From an uncultured Anaeroplasma sp. (GTDB taxonomy: Bacteria; Bacillota_I; Bacilli_A; Acholeplasmatales; Anaeroplasmataceae), in NCBI GenBank assembly GCA_945919465.1, contig CAMEJG010000019.1, forward strand, positions 1-35,480: a stretch of 35,480 nucleotides of DNA. Reading direction: 5' to 3'. The position numbers and the translations under genes are program-made. Below are positions 1-8,008 of this stretch, piece by piece. How positions within the stretch are numbered: position 1 is the stretch's first letter; the number at the start of each line of letters is the position of its first letter. The notes below the pieces were generated by a model. The model made no database searches and had not been told where the DNA came from. It worked only from the letters and a program-made list of their open reading frames with translations.

Positions 1-179
1 CCTTAAAAAGTGAATTAGATTATAATAGTGCTATAAAGAGTGCCAAGGAAGAAGGCATTAATCAAAATAAAAAAGAGGTAATATTTAAATTATTTCAAAA
101 AGGAAAATCTTTTGAAGAGATAGCAGACCTTTTAGATTTATCAATTGATGAGGTAAAAGAGATTTTAAAAATAAAATAG
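1..179 (+). CDS. Rpn-family nuclease/transposase-like protein, 3' end only
   Basis: The reading frame is open from the window edge (codons from base 3) to TAG at 177-179 and gives about 58 C-terminal residues. It contains SAKEEGINQNKKEV followed by a short helical segment, FEEIADLLDLSIDEVKEIL. A Lys/Glu-rich 'AxEEGxxxGxxE' helix followed by a small helix-turn-helix-like 'IA..t.Ls..eV..i' end is typical of the C-terminus of Rpn/PDDEXK_2 family recombination-promoting nucleases (often annotated as putative transposases). The catalytic part lies outside the window, so the family call rests only on this tail. A hairpin terminator follows 10 bases after the stop. Confidence 0.55.
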   Translation, partial: LKSELDYNSAIKSAKEEGINQNKKEVIFKLFQKGKSFEEIADLLDLSIDEVKEILKIK

Positions 180-188
180 AGACTTTAG

Positions 189-218
189 GGGACTAATAGA
201 AATATTAGTTCCTTTTTT
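189..218 (+). terminator. Rho-independent terminator
   Basis: A 9-bp stem (GGGACTAAT 189-197 with ATTAGTTCC 204-212, including one G-T pair), a 6-nt loop and six T's (213-218) end the Rpn-like gene. Confidence 0.8.
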
Positions 219-261
219 GCAATAAAATAATAAATTTTTTATAATAATTTTTAAATAATGA

Positions 262-267
262 TATAAT
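262..267 (+). promoter_or_regulatory. Possible -10 box for the CBS-domain gene
   Basis: TATAAT at 262-267 lies 30 bases before the preferred start at 298. There is no convincing -35 at the expected distance (239-244 is only T/A-rich), so the call is weak in this AT-rich context. Confidence 0.35.
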
Positions 268-297
268 AAATCTATGTTATTTATATGGAGTGATAAA

Positions 298-993
298 ATG
301 TATAATCAAGAATTTTTGGATTTGTATAATGAGTTAGATAGCTTATTAAGAGATATTTATGATATAGATGATAATTCTCAATCTGCTATAATGAAAAAAA
401 TCAATGAATTAAAACAAAGCTCTCGTTCTGATAAACAATCAAGAGCTATGATGCTAGATTCAGCAAGAAATATAAGAAATTTCTTAGCTCATGATTCTAA
501 AAAGGGAGTAACATTTATTGAGGTTTCAAATGAATTAATTTATTTTATTAAAAAGGAAATAGAACTATTAAAAAGAGAAAAGAAAGCTTCAAATATAATG
601 ATTCCATTCGATAAAATATTATATTGTGAAAATAATGATAATATTAAAGATATAATTACTAAAATGAGAGAAAAAAGATATACCAATGTACCCATATTAA
701 ATAATAAATATGTAATTGGTATATTTAATGAAAATATATTAACAACAAATATTGTATTTAATAATTCTAAATATGATGATTCAATTAATTCTAGTAATTA
801 TTCATTAGATGATGATTACTCGAGCTATTTTTTATTTACTTCTATAGATACTAGAGTTACTGATTTAGAATATCTTTTTGAAGAAAAAAGAAATAATAAA
901 AGATTAGAAATGCTATTTGTAACCCAAAATGGATTAAATACAGAAAAATTATTAGGTATTATTACAGTATATGATGTAATAGAAAACAATTAA
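298..993 (+). CDS. CBS-domain protein
   Basis: This is a 231-residue cytoplasmic protein. An ATG exists at 274, but the ATG at 298 is preceded by GGAG (287-290) at good spacing and is the likelier start. The N-terminal half is helical and charged. The C-terminal half contains a CBS pair: the first module runs from IMIPFDKILYCENNDNIKDI through KRYTNVPILNNKYVIGIF, and the second ends in LLGIITVYDVIENN, matching the 'vPVvd..g.lvGiiT..Dil' pattern. CBS pairs usually bind adenosine nucleotides and regulate a partner. No attached enzymatic domain is visible and the partner is unknown. The linker between the modules is long and Asp/Ser/Tyr-rich. Confidence 0.7.
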   Translation: MYNQEFLDLYNELDSLLRDIYDIDDNSQSAIMKKINELKQSSRSDKQSRAMMLDSARNIRNFLAHDSKKGVTFIEVSNELIYFIKKEIELLKREKKASNIMIPFDKILYCENNDNIKDIITKMREKRYTNVPILNNKYVIGIFNENILTTNIVFNNSKYDDSINSSNYSLDDDYSSYFLFTSIDTRVTDLEYLFEEKRNNKRLEMLFVTQNGLNTEKLLGIITVYDVIENN

Positions 994-1011
994 ATAACAA
1001 GAGGTAAATAA

Positions 1012-1519
1012 ATGATTTATGAATTATTAAATTCAAAGAACTTCAATTTGAATTCTTTAGATAATTTTATAAGAACTCAAGAGGTTAAAAAAGTATATAG
1101 AAAAATAGATGGAGAATATAAAATAATAGATTGTGATTATATAGATGATTGGAGTATAGAAAAGAAGCGTTCTGTTGCGGAAAAAATAAGTAGTGATAAA
1201 TATATTACATATTTAGCAATTAATGATAAAGAAATAGCTGGATTTCTATCATAAAAAAAAGAAAAATATAATCAATACATGATATTAGATTTAAGTCAAG
1301 TATCAGCTTCCTATAGAGAAAAAAATAGGAAAAGAATTATTCGAATTAGCTAAAAAAGAAGCTATAAAATCTAATAGAGAAGCAATATATATTTCAGCAT
1401 GTCTTTCATTAGAAACTATTGCCTTTTATAAGGCTATGGGAGCTTGTATTACAAATAAACCAATAAAAGAAATGGTAGAAAATGAACCATATGATATTCA
1501 AATGATATATTATTTATAA
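1012..1519 (+). pseudogene. Broken GNAT N-acetyltransferase gene
   Basis: The first 80 codons (ATG 1012, AGAGGT upstream) read as the N-terminal part of a GNAT acetyltransferase and stop at TAA 1252-1254, inside an A8 run. The same frame then continues as family-like sequence (KYNQYMILDLSQVSASYRE). After an A7 run near 1319-1325 the rest is in another frame (IGKELFELAKKEA ... AFYKAMGA ... EPYDIQMIYYL, ending at TAA 1517-1519). Two lesions are therefore present: an in-frame stop and a frameshift, both at poly-A tracts. They could be real decay or homopolymer errors in the assembly. The intact gene would have encoded roughly 168 residues, a normal GNAT length. Confidence 0.75.
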
Positions 1520-1535
1520 TAATTGGGAGGTTATT

Positions 1536-2003
1536 ATGAGAATAGTTCCATATGATAAAAAATATAAAGATGATTTTATTAATATGAATAAAGCTTGGAT
1601 AGAAAAAATGTTTAAGCTTGAAGAAGCAGATTTTATAGAATTTAATTCTATTGATAATGCAATAAATGAAGGAGCTAATATATTCTTTACATTAGATGAT
1701 AATGATAATGTAATGGGTTGTTCTATGGTAGCTCCTAGAGATAATGGAGAGTGGGAAATTTTTAAATTTGCTGCTAAGAATCTTTATACAGGTACAGGAG
1801 CAGGTAATTTATGCTTTAAAGCTTGTATTAATTATGCAAAAGAAATGAATGCAAAAAAGATAATAATAGTATCTAATACAAAATGTGAAGCAGCTATTCA
1901 TTTATATAAAAAAAATGGTTTTATTGAGGTAGAAATAGATAGAAATAAATTTCCTTTTGAAAGAGGAAATATCGCATTTGAATTAGAATTAAATAAATAT
2001 TAG
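1536..2003 (+). CDS. GNAT-family N-acetyltransferase
   Basis: This is a 155-residue single-domain GNAT protein expected to transfer an acetyl group from acetyl-CoA to an amine; the substrate cannot be read from the sequence. The core is visible from VMGCSMVAPRDNGEWEIFKF (strands 3-4), through motif A at about residue 88 (YTGTGAGNLCFKACINYAKE, an acetyl-CoA pyrophosphate loop with the pattern TGTGAG in place of the usual RGxGxG), to the C-terminal CEAAIHLYKKNGFIEVE, the motif B tyrosine/GF region. A strong GGGAGG (1525-1530) precedes the ATG. It follows the remains of another GNAT gene by 16 bases and may share a transcript with it. Confidence 0.85.
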   Translation: MRIVPYDKKYKDDFINMNKAWIEKMFKLEEADFIEFNSIDNAINEGANIFFTLDDNDNVMGCSMVAPRDNGEWEIFKFAAKNLYTGTGAGNLCFKACINYAKEMNAKKIIIVSNTKCEAAIHLYKKNGFIEVEIDRNKFPFERGNIAFELELNKY

Positions 2004-2013
2004 AGGTAGAAAA

Positions 2014-2910
2014 ATGAGATTGAAAGTTACTAGAATATTATTATTGTTTTGGACAATATTTATAGGTGTTGGTGCTTATATAGGCGGAATATGTATGCTT
2101 ATAAAGCCTGATGGAAGCCTTCTTCAAATGCAAGCAATGCTTCCATATTTTCAGGTTTTACCATTTAGTGATATATTATTTCAAGATTATATTTTTTCAG
2201 GTATAATGTTAATTATTGTTAATGGTATATCTAATACAATAGCTACTTATTTTCTATTTAGAAATAAGAAAATAGGCTATATATTAGGTACTATATTTGG
2301 TTTTACATTAATATTATGGATAATAATTCAGCTTGTAATATTCCCACCTAATTTATTAGATACATTATATTTTATCTTTGGTATCTTGCAATTTATTACA
2401 GGCTATATTGCTTTAGTTTCTTTTAATCAAGAATATTTTATTTTTAATAAAGAAGATTATTGTAATATAAAAGCTCTAAGTGATACCTTAGTAGTATATT
2501 TTTCAAGAAAAAAATACACTAAAAAAATAGCTTATCAAAAAGCTAATGAATTAGAATCTGAAATATTAGAAATTACAACAAATGAAAGAACAAAAGGTGA
2601 TTTAGGATTTTGGTGGTGTGGTAGATTCGGTATGCATAATTGGGAAATGGATATTAATGAGAAAAATATAAATTTAGATAAATATAAAAATATAATAATT
2701 GTTACACCAATATGGGTATTTAAAATGGCATCACCAATTAGAGGCTTTGTAGATTTTTATAAAGAAAAATTATCAACAAAAAATATCACTGTTATATTTA
2801 ATCATTTCAATCCTTGGCTACCTAAAGGAGCCATAAAGGAAATAAAGAATTATATTCCAGTAAATAATATTGAATCTAAAACTACAATGCTTGGACATAT
2901 ATTTAAATAA
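2014..2910 (+). CDS. Membrane protein fused to a flavodoxin-like domain
   Basis: The product has 298 residues. Residues ~1-145 contain four predicted membrane helices (starting ILLLFWTIFIGVGAYIGGI, then IFSGIMLIIVNGI, IGYILGTIFGFTLILWIII and LYFIFGILQFITGYIALV). Residues ~155-298 resemble flavodoxin: LVVYFSRKKYTKKIAYQKA is the first beta strand and FMN-phosphate loop, although the usual T/S-G-N-T residues are replaced by RKKYTK. NIIIVTPIWVFKMASPIRGF matches the 'sPiy.g..p..v..F' loop. The motif WWCGRFGMHNWE is reminiscent of flavodoxin relatives in Clostridia. A membrane-bound flavin redox role is inferred. AGAGGT (2002-2007) supports the ATG. A terminator follows. Confidence 0.65.
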   Translation: MRLKVTRILLLFWTIFIGVGAYIGGICMLIKPDGSLLQMQAMLPYFQVLPFSDILFQDYIFSGIMLIIVNGISNTIATYFLFRNKKIGYILGTIFGFTLILWIIIQLVIFPPNLLDTLYFIFGILQFITGYIALVSFNQEYFIFNKEDYCNIKALSDTLVVYFSRKKYTKKIAYQKANELESEILEITTNERTKGDLGFWWCGRFGMHNWEMDINEKNINLDKYKNIIIVTPIWVFKMASPIRGFVDFYKEKLSTKNITVIFNHFNPWLPKGAIKEIKNYIPVNNIESKTTMLGHIFK

Positions 2911-2917
2911 TAATATG

Positions 2918-2943
2918 AGCTTTAGCTTAATGCTAGAGTTTTT
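2918..2943 (+). terminator. Rho-independent terminator
   Basis: The stem AGCTTTAGC (2918-2926) pairs with GCTAGAGTT (2932-2940) with two G-T pairs and a 5-nt loop, followed by a run of T's to 2943. It separates the flavodoxin-fusion gene from the tmk operon. Confidence 0.7.
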
Positions 2944-2978
2944 ATTATTATTAAATGTAATGTTTTTTCTTCATTGTC

Positions 2979-3007
2979 TTGAAATAAGTAATATTTGTTA
3001 GTAAAAT
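2979..3007 (+). promoter_or_regulatory. Sigma-A promoter of the tmk operon
   Basis: TTGAAA (2979-2984), a 17-nt spacer and TAAAAT (3002-3007) lie 28 bases upstream of the tmk start and just after a terminator. Confidence 0.7.
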
Positions 3008-3034
3008 ATAACTATATTAATTTAGGAGTATTTT

Positions 3035-3655
3035 ATGAATATGAAAAACTTTATCACCTTTGAGGGTGGAGAATGTAGTGGAAAAACAACTATTATTAAC
3101 GAAATAATAAAAGAATTTGAAAAAGATAATATTCCATATATTACAACAAGAGAACCAGGTGGCATTGCAATATCTGAAAAAATAAGAGATATTATCTTAG
3201 ATATAAATAATACTGATATGACTGGAGAATGTGAGGCATTACTATATGCAGCAAGTAGAATGCAGCATCTATCACAAAAGGTTATCCCTGCATTAAAAGA
3301 TGGAAAAATAGTATTATGTGATAGATTTTTAGATTCATCACTTGCATATCAAGGATATGCTAGAGGATTAGGAATGGATATGGTATTAAAAGCTAATTCC
3401 TTTGCTTTAGACTATTTACCAGGATTAACCTTGTTTATAGATGTCACACCTGATGTAGCATTAAAAAGATTATCAGGAAGAGATAAAACCGATAGATTAG
3501 ATTTGGAAAAAAAGGATTTCCATGAAAGAGTATATAAAGGATATCAAGAGGTATTGAAAATGTATCCTGATAGAATTGTTAGAATTGATGGAAATCAAGA
3601 ATTAGATAAGGTAATAAAGGATTGTTTAAATACTATTAGAAATTATTTAAAATAG
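3035..3655 (+). CDS. tmk: Thymidylate kinase
   Basis: This enzyme phosphorylates dTMP to dTDP with ATP in dTTP synthesis. The 206 residues match the usual length. The P-loop is FEGGECSGKTT (about residues 8-18). TREPGG is the substrate-binding loop. CDRFLDSSLAYQGYARG is the DR(Y/F) motif with dTMP contacts, and SGRDKTDRLD is the LID region. AGGAG (3024-3028) is 6 bases before the ATG; a second Met two codons later is a weaker option. It is the first gene of a housekeeping operon and is followed after 10 bases by holB, the classical Bacillota order. Confidence 0.97.
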   Translation: MNMKNFITFEGGECSGKTTIINEIIKEFEKDNIPYITTREPGGIAISEKIRDIILDINNTDMTGECEALLYAASRMQHLSQKVIPALKDGKIVLCDRFLDSSLAYQGYARGLGMDMVLKANSFALDYLPGLTLFIDVTPDVALKRLSGRDKTDRLDLEKKDFHERVYKGYQEVLKMYPDRIVRIDGNQELDKVIKDCLNTIRNYLK

Positions 3656-3665
3656 GAGGTTTTCT

Positions 3666-4631
3666 ATGAATGTTAAAAGAGCTATATTAAGTCAAAATAA
3701 TATATTTAATATGCTTAAAAAGGCTAATAATAATCATAGATTATCTCATGCATATTTATTCTATGGAGAAAAGGGCACTGGAAAAAAAGAGTTAGCTTAT
3801 GCATTAGCTACAATTTTATATTGCCCTAATGGTGGATGCTTAGAATGTAATACCTGTAAAAATATTTTAAATAACAATCATATGAATATTGATTATATAG
3901 GCATTGATTCTAATAAAACAATGATATCTAAAGAACAAATAATGGCACTTCAGGATGAATTTTCTAAAACCTCATTGGTAGATGGTACTAGAGTTTATAT
4001 TGTAGATGGAATAGATACAGCATCATCTGCTGCTCAAAATTCACTTTTAAAGTTTATAGAGGATCCTGAAAATCAAACTCCTACAATAGGAATATTTTTA
4101 GCTACTGATTTATCAAATGTAGTATCTACAATTATTTCAAGATGTGAATTAGTTCATTTTGATTCTATTCCTATTTCATTAAGGGCTAATATGCTTAATG
4201 AAGAAGGAATAGATCTATTAGATGCACTTTTAGCATCAATATTAACAAATAATGTTGAAGATGCTGGATTAATGATTCAGGATACAAATTATTTAAAAAG
4301 AAAAGAATTATTTTTAAATTTTATTTCTATAGATAAAGCTCAAGATGCGGTATTGTTTTTTGCGAATAATGTAGGTTTTTATTCTGATAGTAATGAATTA
4401 AAAATTTTACTTTCTTGGTTAATTCAATTTTTAGAGGATTCAAATTTAGTCGAAAAATCTAATGAAAATTTGATTTTGAATCCTTTATATGATAAAATTA
4501 AAATGTATAGTAAAAAAAATAAAGATTGTTTAAATAATAAGCTTGAATTTGTATTAAGCTTATTTGATAAACTTAAATATAATGTATCAGCTAAAAATAT
4601 ATTTCATGAGCTGATTGTAAATTTTATTTAG
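3666..4631 (+). CDS. holB: DNA polymerase III subunit delta'
   Basis: This is a clamp-loader subunit of the replicative polymerase (321 residues). It shows the AAA+ fold with P-loop GEKGTGKKE (about residue 34), where Lys replaces the usual Ser/Thr as in other Bacillota delta' proteins, so ATP hydrolysis is not expected. A zinc-binding knuckle follows (CPNGGCLECNTCKN). Further features are YIVDGIDTASSAAQNSLLKF, LEDP-like IEDPENQTP and the SRC motif (ISRCELV). The C-terminal part is less conserved. AGGAGG overlaps the tmk stop codon. Confidence 0.95.
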   Translation: MNVKRAILSQNNIFNMLKKANNNHRLSHAYLFYGEKGTGKKELAYALATILYCPNGGCLECNTCKNILNNNHMNIDYIGIDSNKTMISKEQIMALQDEFSKTSLVDGTRVYIVDGIDTASSAAQNSLLKFIEDPENQTPTIGIFLATDLSNVVSTIISRCELVHFDSIPISLRANMLNEEGIDLLDALLASILTNNVEDAGLMIQDTNYLKRKELFLNFISIDKAQDAVLFFANNVGFYSDSNELKILLSWLIQFLEDSNLVEKSNENLILNPLYDKIKMYSKKNKDCLNNKLEFVLSLFDKLKYNVSAKNIFHELIVNFI

Positions 4632-4643
4632 GCTGGTGTAATT

Positions 4644-5495
4644 ATGAAGACTATAAAAGTACAATTTAAAACCTTAGGTAAAAGATATTATTTTGGTACT
4701 GCTGGATTAAAATTAGAACAAGGTACTGCAGTAGTAGTGAATACAATAAGAGGTCTTGAACTAGGTTATTGTTTTGGTGAAATTTTCGATTTAAAACTTG
4801 AAGATTTAACCTCTGAATTAAAAGATGTTGTTAGAATTGCAACAGAAGAAGATATAAAAAAATATAATGATAATAAATTAAAAGAACCTGAAATTCTAAA
4901 GAAAACTAAAGAATTCTCAAAAAATCATAATCTAGAATTAAAGGTATTAGAAGCAGAATACACTTTAGATTGTTCAAAATTAATCATTTATTTTGAATCT
5001 GAAGGTAGAGTTGATTTTAGAGATTTAGTTAAGGATTTAGCAGAAGAATATCATACCCGTATTGAATTACGTCAGGTTGGTTCTCGTGATGGAGCTAAGG
5101 TATTTGGTGGAATTGGACCTTGTGGTTTGATTGTATGCTGCCAAACCTTTATTACTGAATTTGATAATGTTTCTGTTAAGATGGCAAAAAATCAAAATTT
5201 ATCACTTAATCCAGTAAAAATAAGTGGTAATTGTGGAAAACTATTATGCTGTATTAATTACGAAAATGAAACCTATAAAGAATTACGAAAGCATGCTCCT
5301 GATACAGGAGATATAGTTGAAGCTCCAGATGGTCCTGCAAAGGTATTATCATGTGATGTATTAAATAAAAATATTAAGGTAAAATATCTTAATGAGGATA
5401 ATAAATTTGGCTATTATAAGCTTGATGAAGTAAAATTTACTAAATCAATGGATAAGAAAAAAGAATCAATTGAGGATGATAATGATAGTATGTAA
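4644..5495 (+). CDS. ricT: RicT/YaaT (PSP1 domain) protein
   Basis: The 283-residue PSP1-family protein corresponds to B. subtilis YaaT/RicT, part of the RicAFT (Y) complex that carries Fe-S clusters and promotes RNase Y-dependent maturation of transcripts. Visible features are the N-terminal YYFGTAGLKLEQGTAVVVNT, the central RVDFRDLVKDLAEEYHTRIE and a Cys-rich core (GGIGPCGLIVCCQTF, then GNCGKLLCCINYE) that supplies the cluster ligands. It sits between holB and yabB exactly as in B. subtilis. RicA and RicF are not in the window. The ribosome site (GGTG) is weak. The last 14 bases overlap yabB. Confidence 0.93.
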   Translation: MKTIKVQFKTLGKRYYFGTAGLKLEQGTAVVVNTIRGLELGYCFGEIFDLKLEDLTSELKDVVRIATEEDIKKYNDNKLKEPEILKKTKEFSKNHNLELKVLEAEYTLDCSKLIIYFESEGRVDFRDLVKDLAEEYHTRIELRQVGSRDGAKVFGGIGPCGLIVCCQTFITEFDNVSVKMAKNQNLSLNPVKISGNCGKLLCCINYENETYKELRKHAPDTGDIVEAPDGPAKVLSCDVLNKNIKVKYLNEDNKFGYYKLDEVKFTKSMDKKKESIEDDNDSM

Positions 5496-6213
5496 TGAGC
5501 TATTGGGTAGACCCTTATTAAAAATATATCAGGATCCTGATTATTTTAGCTTTTCACTTGATTCTATGCTATTAGCTAGTTTTGCAACAATTGGGTATAG
5601 AACTAATAAAATAGTTGATTTATGTTCTGGCAATGCACCAATTCCTTTATATTTATCATTAAGAACGAAAGCTAAAATAATAGGAATAGAGGTGCAAGAG
5701 CATTCCTATAATTTAGCTTTAGATTCTATTAAAATTAATAATTTAGATAATCAAATTGAAATGATTAATGATAATTTAAAGGATATCAATAAAAAGATAG
5801 GATTCAATGAATATGATTTAGTAACTTGTAATCCACCTTATTTTAAGGTTGGTAGTCATAATATTAATCCTAAGGATTCAAAGGCTATAGCTAGACATGA
5901 AATATTAGCTACTCTTGAAGATATTATTATTGAAGCTTCTAATTTATTAAAATCTAAAGGTCGATTTGCAATGGTACATAGACCTGATAGATTAATAGAA
6001 ATATTAGAACTAATGAAAAAATATCGAATTTATCCTAAAAGATTAAGACTTGTATATCCTAAAATTAATAGTGAATGTAATAATATATTAATTGAAGGAA
6101 TTAAAGATGGAAATGAAAATGGATTACGTATTTTATCGCCACTTTATGTATATAATAATGATAATAAATGGACTAATGAAGTCGTAAAAATATATAATTT
6201 CGAGGAGGAATAA
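5482..6213 (+). CDS. tRNA1(Val) A37 N6-methyltransferase-like (YabB/TrmN6)
   Basis: This is a SAM-dependent N6-adenine methyltransferase of the YabB/TrmN6 family (243 residues from ATG 5482). The SAM motif I is VDLCSGNAPIPL, the acidic strand is IIGIEVQ, and the catalytic NPPY motif (TCNPPYFKV) identifies an amino-methyltransferase. The N-terminal DYFSFSLDSMLLASFA matches the family opening. The frame is open from TTG 5470, but ATG 5482 lies 6 bases after GAGG (5472-5475) and gives the family-like N-terminus. It overlaps ricT by 14 bases, suggesting translational coupling. Confidence 0.9.
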   Translation: MIVCNELLGRPLLKIYQDPDYFSFSLDSMLLASFATIGYRTNKIVDLCSGNAPIPLYLSLRTKAKIIGIEVQEHSYNLALDSIKINNLDNQIEMINDNLKDINKKIGFNEYDLVTCNPPYFKVGSHNINPKDSKAIARHEILATLEDIIIEASNLLKSKGRFAMVHRPDRLIEILELMKKYRIYPKRLRLVYPKINSECNNILIEGIKDGNENGLRILSPLYVYNNDNKWTNEVVKIYNFEEE

Positions 6214-6218
6214 TTTAT

Positions 6219-6626
6219 ATGCTATTAAGTCTATTAAATAAAAAGGAAATGCTAAAATTCTTGGATTTGGCTATCTATATGGTAGATATAGATGGAGATC
6301 CAACTGATGCAGAAAAACGCATTTTAAATAAAATGCTAGCAGAATTAGAGGATATTAAGGATGAATATTCTTTTCGTTTAACTGATACTGCAGAAAATAC
6401 AGTTAAATTCTTTGTAGGTTCTAATCAGGTTGTAAGAAATATCGTATATTTAAATTTAGTTTCTATTTCAATGCAAGATGATTTATATAATACATCTGAG
6501 CTTTTATTCTTAGAAAAGATTCAAAAGGCATTTGAAATCACTGCAGAAAAGCGTAGAGAATTAATTTCTATTGTTTATGCTGAACGTGATTTAAGAGAAA
6601 AGGCTATTAGAATCATTAAAAACTAA
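6219..6626 (+). CDS. TerB-like helical protein
   Basis: This is a 135-residue all-helical cytoplasmic protein. The segment FLDLAIYMVDIDGDPTDAEK resembles the TerB/DUF533-type opening 'L..la..vA.aDG.i...E...l', in which acidic residues can bind metal. The Asp residues at DIDGD keep that pattern. It lies between yabB and rsmI, where B. subtilis carries yazA (and, a gene earlier, yabA); it lacks the zinc cluster and coiled coil of YabA and the GIY-YIG motif of YazA, so it is neither. GAGGAGG inside the end of yabB serves it, and its stop overlaps the rsmI start by one base (TAATG). Its role is unknown. Confidence 0.6.
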   Translation: MLLSLLNKKEMLKFLDLAIYMVDIDGDPTDAEKRILNKMLAELEDIKDEYSFRLTDTAENTVKFFVGSNQVVRNIVYLNLVSISMQDDLYNTSELLFLEKIQKAFEITAEKRRELISIVYAERDLREKAIRIIKN

Positions 6627-7474
6627 TGCGAACTAGAAGCTTTACAAATGAAAAGGGCATATTGTATTTAGTAGCTACTCCAATAGGCAATTTGAGTGAT
6701 TTTTCATTTCGCGCTATTGAAATTTTAAAAAGCGTTGATAAAATCTATGCAGAAGATACTAGAAATTCAATAGTTCTTTTAAAACATTATAATATATCAA
6801 CACCACTTGAAAGCTATCATGAATATAATCAAGATATTAAAACTGATAGTGTTGTTGAAGAAATAGAAAAAGGATTAAATATAGCTATTATTTCTGATGC
6901 TGGATTACCAATAATATCAGACCCGGGCTATAAAATAGTTGAAAAGGCAAGTAAATTGGGTTTAAGAATTTCAACTATTCCTGGAGCATCAGCTGGTATT
7001 AGTGCTTTAATAGCATCAGGACTTGCTCCTATGCCTTATACCTTTTATGGATTTTTAGATAGTAAAAAGGCTAAAAGAATCAAGGAATTAAATGATTTAA
7101 AATATATAAATCACACTATTATTTTTTATGAGGCACCTCATAGAATTATGGAAACTCTTAGTGATATGTTAGAGGTTTTTGGTAATAGAAATGTGGTTAT
7201 CGCAAGAGAATTAACTAAAACATTCGAAGAATATATTAGGGGTACTATTAAAGAATTATTAGAATTAGATTCAATAAAGGGAGAAATAGTATTAATAGTT
7301 GAGGGATATAAGGATGAAAGCAGGCTTGATGATAATCCATATCAAAAGATAGAAGAGCTTATTTCCTTAGGATATAAGCCTAATGAGGCTATAAAAGAAA
7401 TTAGTAAGCTTTATAATTTAGATAGAAAGGAATTATATAAAGGCTATTTAGATTATAAAAACCAGGGGGAATAA
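6626..7474 (+). CDS. rsmI: 16S rRNA (cytidine1402-2'-O)-methyltransferase
   Basis: This enzyme 2'-O-methylates C1402 of 16S rRNA using SAM (282 residues, normal length). The tetrapyrrole-methylase-like fold shows LYLVATPIGNLSDFSFRAIE at the start, AEDTRNSIVLLKHYNI, ISDAGLPIISDPGYKIV (SAM-binding loop), IPGASAGISALIASGL and YEAPHRIMETL. The start overlaps the preceding stop (TAATG), implying coupled translation. Its position in the tmk-holB-ricT-yabB cluster is classical. Confidence 0.96.
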   Translation: MRTRSFTNEKGILYLVATPIGNLSDFSFRAIEILKSVDKIYAEDTRNSIVLLKHYNISTPLESYHEYNQDIKTDSVVEEIEKGLNIAIISDAGLPIISDPGYKIVEKASKLGLRISTIPGASAGISALIASGLAPMPYTFYGFLDSKKAKRIKELNDLKYINHTIIFYEAPHRIMETLSDMLEVFGNRNVVIARELTKTFEEYIRGTIKELLELDSIKGEIVLIVEGYKDESRLDDNPYQKIEELISLGYKPNEAIKEISKLYNLDRKELYKGYLDYKNQGE

Positions 7475-7475
7475 C

Positions 7476-7961
7476 ATGAATTATTGTGATGAATATTCTC
7501 TTTTAGAGGATAGAGATAATTTATATAAAAAGGTAGATATTGATGAATTATTAGATATTATTTCTGGATTTGGCTCAGAGGTGATCTATATTGGGGGAAG
7601 CTGGGATCAAAATTGTCAGAAAATTGTACCAATTGCGAATAACTTAGCTAAATCATTACATATTGATGCAATTTATAATTATGATCCAAAGTTTATTAAT
7701 GTTTTTAAAGAGGAAGAAAATCTTATTGATTGTAAAACTTTAGAAAATAAATTGAAATATTATAGTATTATTGAAAAGCTTGGTTATAAATCAAATGAAT
7801 TAGTAAAGGATACCTTAATTCCGAGAATTCATTTACCATTCTTTGCAGTTATTAAAAATGGTAGCTGTATTGGTACTGTAAGTGCTGAAGATGAAGAAAA
7901 ACAAGATAATTTTGAAAGAAATTTCCTTGATTTGATTAAAGAAATTGGTTATTATAGATAA
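7476..7961 (+). CDS. Thioredoxin-like protein with a single active-site Cys
   Basis: This is a 161-residue cytoplasmic protein. IYIGGSWDQNCQKIVPIANN aligns with the thioredoxin strand-CxxC-helix unit, with WDQNC in place of WCxxC, so only the second cysteine is kept. IHLPFFAVIKNGSCIGTVS matches the cis-Pro strand ('tPt.i.fk.G'). With one active-site Cys it could not act as a normal disulfide reductase and may be a redox-inactive binding protein or resemble bacteriocin-accessory (PedC-like) folds. A GGGGGA ribosome site precedes it. It is the last gene of the tmk operon. Confidence 0.55.
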   Translation: MNYCDEYSLLEDRDNLYKKVDIDELLDIISGFGSEVIYIGGSWDQNCQKIVPIANNLAKSLHIDAIYNYDPKFINVFKEEENLIDCKTLENKLKYYSIIEKLGYKSNELVKDTLIPRIHLPFFAVIKNGSCIGTVSAEDEEKQDNFERNFLDLIKEIGYYR

Positions 7962-7972
7962 ATATTTACAAA

Positions 7973-8008
7973 CTCCTATTTGGCTTATTGTCAATAGGAG
8001 CTTTTTTT
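7973..8008 (+). terminator. Rho-independent terminator of the tmk operon
   Basis: A perfect 8-bp stem CTCCTATT (7973-7980)/AATAGGAG (7993-8000) is followed by C and seven T's (8002-8008). Confidence 0.88.
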
